From assembly GCA_905183005.1 (NCBI GenBank), contig CAJJDO010000015.1, positions 446,587-510,586 on the forward strand: a DNA stretch of 64,000 nt. The letters run 5' to 3'. The notes beneath the pieces were generated by a model. That model was not told the DNA's origin. It made no database searches and worked only from the letters and a program-made list of their open reading frames with translations. The stretch is from Paramecium pentaurelia (Eukaryota; Ciliophora; Oligohymenophorea; Peniculida; Parameciidae). The number at the start of each line of letters is the position of its first letter. Positions within the stretch are counted from its first letter, which is position 1. Positions 61,199-64,000 of the stretch are shown here, one piece after another. The translations under genes were made by a program, and so were the position numbers.

Positions 61199-63428
61199 TC
61201 ATTTTTCTGTAAGTTCTCTATAACCTTTCCAATCATGTGGAGCCTTTCCACCATTGGAATGTATAACTTCTAAAAGGGTATTGGATGGACCATCCTTATG
61301 TTCAGGAATCATACTCTTTAAATTTAATTTATAAGCATACCAAAGTTTTTTGAAATATTAATTGAGCCTTATCCCATGTGCCTTTGATATATAATTAGAA
61401 TCCTTCTTTCCAAGTTTGATAAAATTCCTAAAGAGATAAATATTTAACAATAGTTTACTTATGTAAATGGTTCTCTAGAATAAAGGAGTTCCTCATCAGT
61501 TTTAAATTGATCTGCAACATTTACTTTGTCTTTTTAAACATCCTTTAGTAATTATTCCCTTTTAAATCGATTAAGTACTCGAAACTGTTTTTATTGTTTC
61601 TAATTCATCTTGTTAGTGTCAAATTTGTCTTTCATTTCCTTTGTCTTCTGTATTAAATTTTTTATTGACATATCAACAGTATGAATTTCTACAGGCTCTA
61701 CACTTCCCTTTACAGTTACAATATCAATTTATCTTAATTATTTTTGACAATCTTCAGTCAAATATTATTTTAAAACCCCACTAATTAAAATAATAGAACC
61801 AAATTATTTAGTGGCAGCTTCTAATCTAGATGCCATATTGACATTAGGGCTTAAGTAAGAAGCATCGATTTTGAAAGATGAACCAATTGCTCCTTCAATA
61901 CCCCATCCCATATGTAATCCAAATCCCATTTTAACAGAATAATCTTTCATTCTTGCATTCAAACCAGCATGTTTTTTATACCTCTCTAATTTCTTTGAAA
62001 TTGATATAGAAGTAATTATCTTTAGAAAAGCCATAACTGCCATATCTCCTTTTTGTTTTATATGATGATCAGTTTTCACAATTAATTTAGATGGATTTTG
62101 TGGATTTGGATGATATTCCATAGGTAAATATTTCCAAACTAATAGGAAAGCATCTCCAATATTTTTATTTGCTGATCCTCCATATTAATTAACTGTTGAA
62201 TGTACAATCTCAGCAATTTCATTTACAAATACCATTACTTCTTCTTATAAAACTTCTGTTGCATCAGTAAAATTTCTAATATCACAAAAACCAAATATAG
62301 CCATTATTTTCTTACCTGGAAGCATTGGATCTACACTCCCTCCTTTCTTAATATTCTCAGCTATAATTTCTGAACCTGCTTCTCCAAATCCTACTGCCAA
62401 TAAAGCTCCAACTTTCATAATTAACCTTTAAAGAATATATGTTTCCATCTATTTCTCAATGTACTTTTCCTTTATCTTCTCATGATCTTCATTTTATTCC
62501 AACTCTTCCATTATCAAATCTTCTTACTCTTCTATATTTACTGCCTCTAATGGATTTTGAGCAATTAATTCTATCTTTCCCATCATTTTCTCTATTGGTT
62601 CAATAACCAATTCATTTACATTTTTATTAAATAAAATAGCACTCGAAGCCAATACAATACATACAAATAAGGTCTAAAATATTGAAAGAATAGCATTAGT
62701 TTGATTATAGTCAATCAAATCACCTACTGAACATGTAATTAATTTATTATTTGTATCTACTGCAGCATAATATTATTTATCAGAGAACCGGTGTTAATCA
62801 ATATTTAAATGTGTTGATTAAAACCATTCAGAGTTTCGAGAATAATTGAAGATTTAAAAATTTGTTTCATTTAATTTTGGAAAATTATTAGTTACATTAT
62901 TTCTAATAACATATACAGCCAAGATTGGAAAAAGTTCATCTTGATGAAATTTTACATATTACATAGTTAAGATTTCAAGAAGTTTTTGATCATTTCTAAA
63001 TTAACCTATTCTAAATATACCAGAATCATAAGAATTTATTGTTTCTTAATATGTATCTAAAGTTAATACTGGTATACTTATTAATATTGCCAAGATTATA
63101 GTTATAACTCTTCTCATTACTAAGTCAGACAATCTAGAACCAACATTGCTTTCTTGAAAATTTTGATTCATCTATTAAGATTATTAGCTTTATCTAAACT
63201 ACTCATTACTCATTCCTTAAGCATTTTGATCATACGATAATCCTTATTAAACTGACAAAGCAGACATTTCATGATTTTATTATTATTAATTTTATCCTAG
63301 AAACGGTTTGCTTGTATCTTTAACTAAGTTTTAGAATTCACTCAACTCTTATTTATCATCATTATTTTTTAATTATTGTCCACCAGACGGAGGAGGTGAT
63401 GGAAATGAGGAATTTCTGATAATATAAT

Positions 63429-63508
<80 letters not shown>

Positions 63509-64000
63509 TTTTAATTCTCATCGCTCAATATTCTATTTTATTTTAATATATCCTAAAGGATTTTTCGTTATTGATCCTTTTCATATTATTGTCTGGCATT
63601 TTTATATAATTTTACCAGTCTTACTAATCGGATTATCCTAATGACTCTTGCTGCTTTTCTTGCAACCCTAGATGCTCTACCCAAGGCTTTAATTGTTGCA
63701 GCATTTCCAATATCTCCTTCATCTCCATACCATAAATCCGTTACCCATCCTATGTCTAAAATCATCGTTGCAGTCGAAATTACATCAAGACAAAAATAAA
63801 ACTAATCTTAGAACTTAATTATTTACATTTAGGATATAATTTGGATTTGCTATTGAGGTTAAGATTATTTCTATTGTAAAAAAAGACATGCTTATTATTG
63901 TGAGAATAAAAAAGATATCATCTTGATCTTTATTGACTGTTAAAATTCTTATATCATCTCCAAAAAGTGCATAAAGTGTAACAATAGCCATTAAAATTGA
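61199..64000 (-). CDS. Adenylyl cyclase with voltage-sensor-like membrane domain (5' end beyond window)
   Basis: The frame enters from the right edge and stops at TGA 61199. N-terminal part: membrane helices ending in an S4-like helix RVIRIIRLVRLVKLYK, with Arg/Lys every third residue. A polyGln tract and a polar linker follow, then two more membrane helices (RRVITIILAILISIPVL; ILSIFQTLFVCIVLASSAIL) flanking an extracellular sensor-sized region of ~140 residues. The class III cyclase domain has GFCDIRNFTDATE and NKNIGDAFLLVWK (both metal-binding Asp), FKIDASYLSPNVNMASRLE (purine-selecting Asp, transition-state Asn/Arg). The Lys-Asp pair points to ATP, so cAMP. Exons and introns in the last 300 bp (61300-61500) are only roughly resolved. 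Ciliates are known to carry channel-like cyclases. Confidence 0.85.
63433..63507 (-). repeat. TTA microsatellite encoding polyglutamine
   Basis: 25 perfect TTA units, read as TAA (Gln) codons in the cyclase frame between RILSDENQK and NYIIRNSSFPSPPPSG. Same repeat type as in the MORN/polyGln gene at 15987. Confidence 0.8.

Overview
The window reads as macronuclear DNA of a Paramecium-like ciliate. It is very AT-rich. TAA and TAG occur throughout long conserved reading frames as glutamine codons and TGA is the only stop. Nearly every gene is cut by spliceosomal introns of about 20-34 nt that start GT and end AG. I rebuilt about 35 gene models by hand. Each complete model keeps an exact reading frame once its micro-introns are removed. 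The recognised proteins are eukaryotic, apart from one bacterial-type peptidase. I saw no tRNA, rRNA, CRISPR array or transposon.

Layout. 1-2.9 kb: a plus-strand gene tail and a minus-strand gene ending in a CaaX box, broken by a false 1158-bp duplication around a single N. 3.7-10.6 kb: casein kinase 2 alpha, a small unknown, an SLC45-like transporter, a possible relic and a Q/F-tailed kinase. 10.6-14.3 kb: a broken diacylglycerol kinase head to head with glutamine-dependent NAD synthetase. 14.4-20.7 kb: a 1240-residue MORN/polyglutamine protein divergent from gamma-tubulin, then an acylated MORN protein. 20.7-25.4 kb: AGC kinase, UBTD1-type protein, IFT38/CLUAP1 and PRP38. 25.9-35.4 kb: PH-kinase, a kinase relic, methylcrotonyl-CoA carboxylase alpha, a PRP6 relic and two MYB proteins. 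35.6-43.8 kb: saposin-like ER protein, mitochondrial pyruvate carrier, START protein, coiled coil, kelch-BTB protein, a thioredoxin relic and an AT-hook protein. 43.9-51.2 kb: pseudokinase, S11 peptidase, STIMATE-like membrane protein, B-box protein and a p23 co-chaperone with a histidine-rich insert. 52.1-64 kb: an AVL9 DENN-MORN fusion, dual-specificity phosphatase, HTH protein, two unknowns, an FCP1-type phosphatase and the 3' part of an adenylyl cyclase with a voltage sensor.

The genes are packed on both strands, often under 100 bp apart, and do not form operons. Several recurring themes appear: microtubule and cilium functions (gamma-tubulin, IFT38, MORN proteins), signalling (kinases, phosphatases, cyclase), splicing (PRP38 intact, PRP6 decayed) and mitochondrial metabolism (MPC, MCC alpha). 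Several decayed genes beside intact neighbours fit the gradual loss of duplicate copies known after Paramecium genome duplications. The least expected items are the p23 with its His-rich segment, the AVL9-MORN fusion and the penicillin-binding-type S11 peptidase with intact motifs. Family calls rest on recognised motifs, since no database search was possible.
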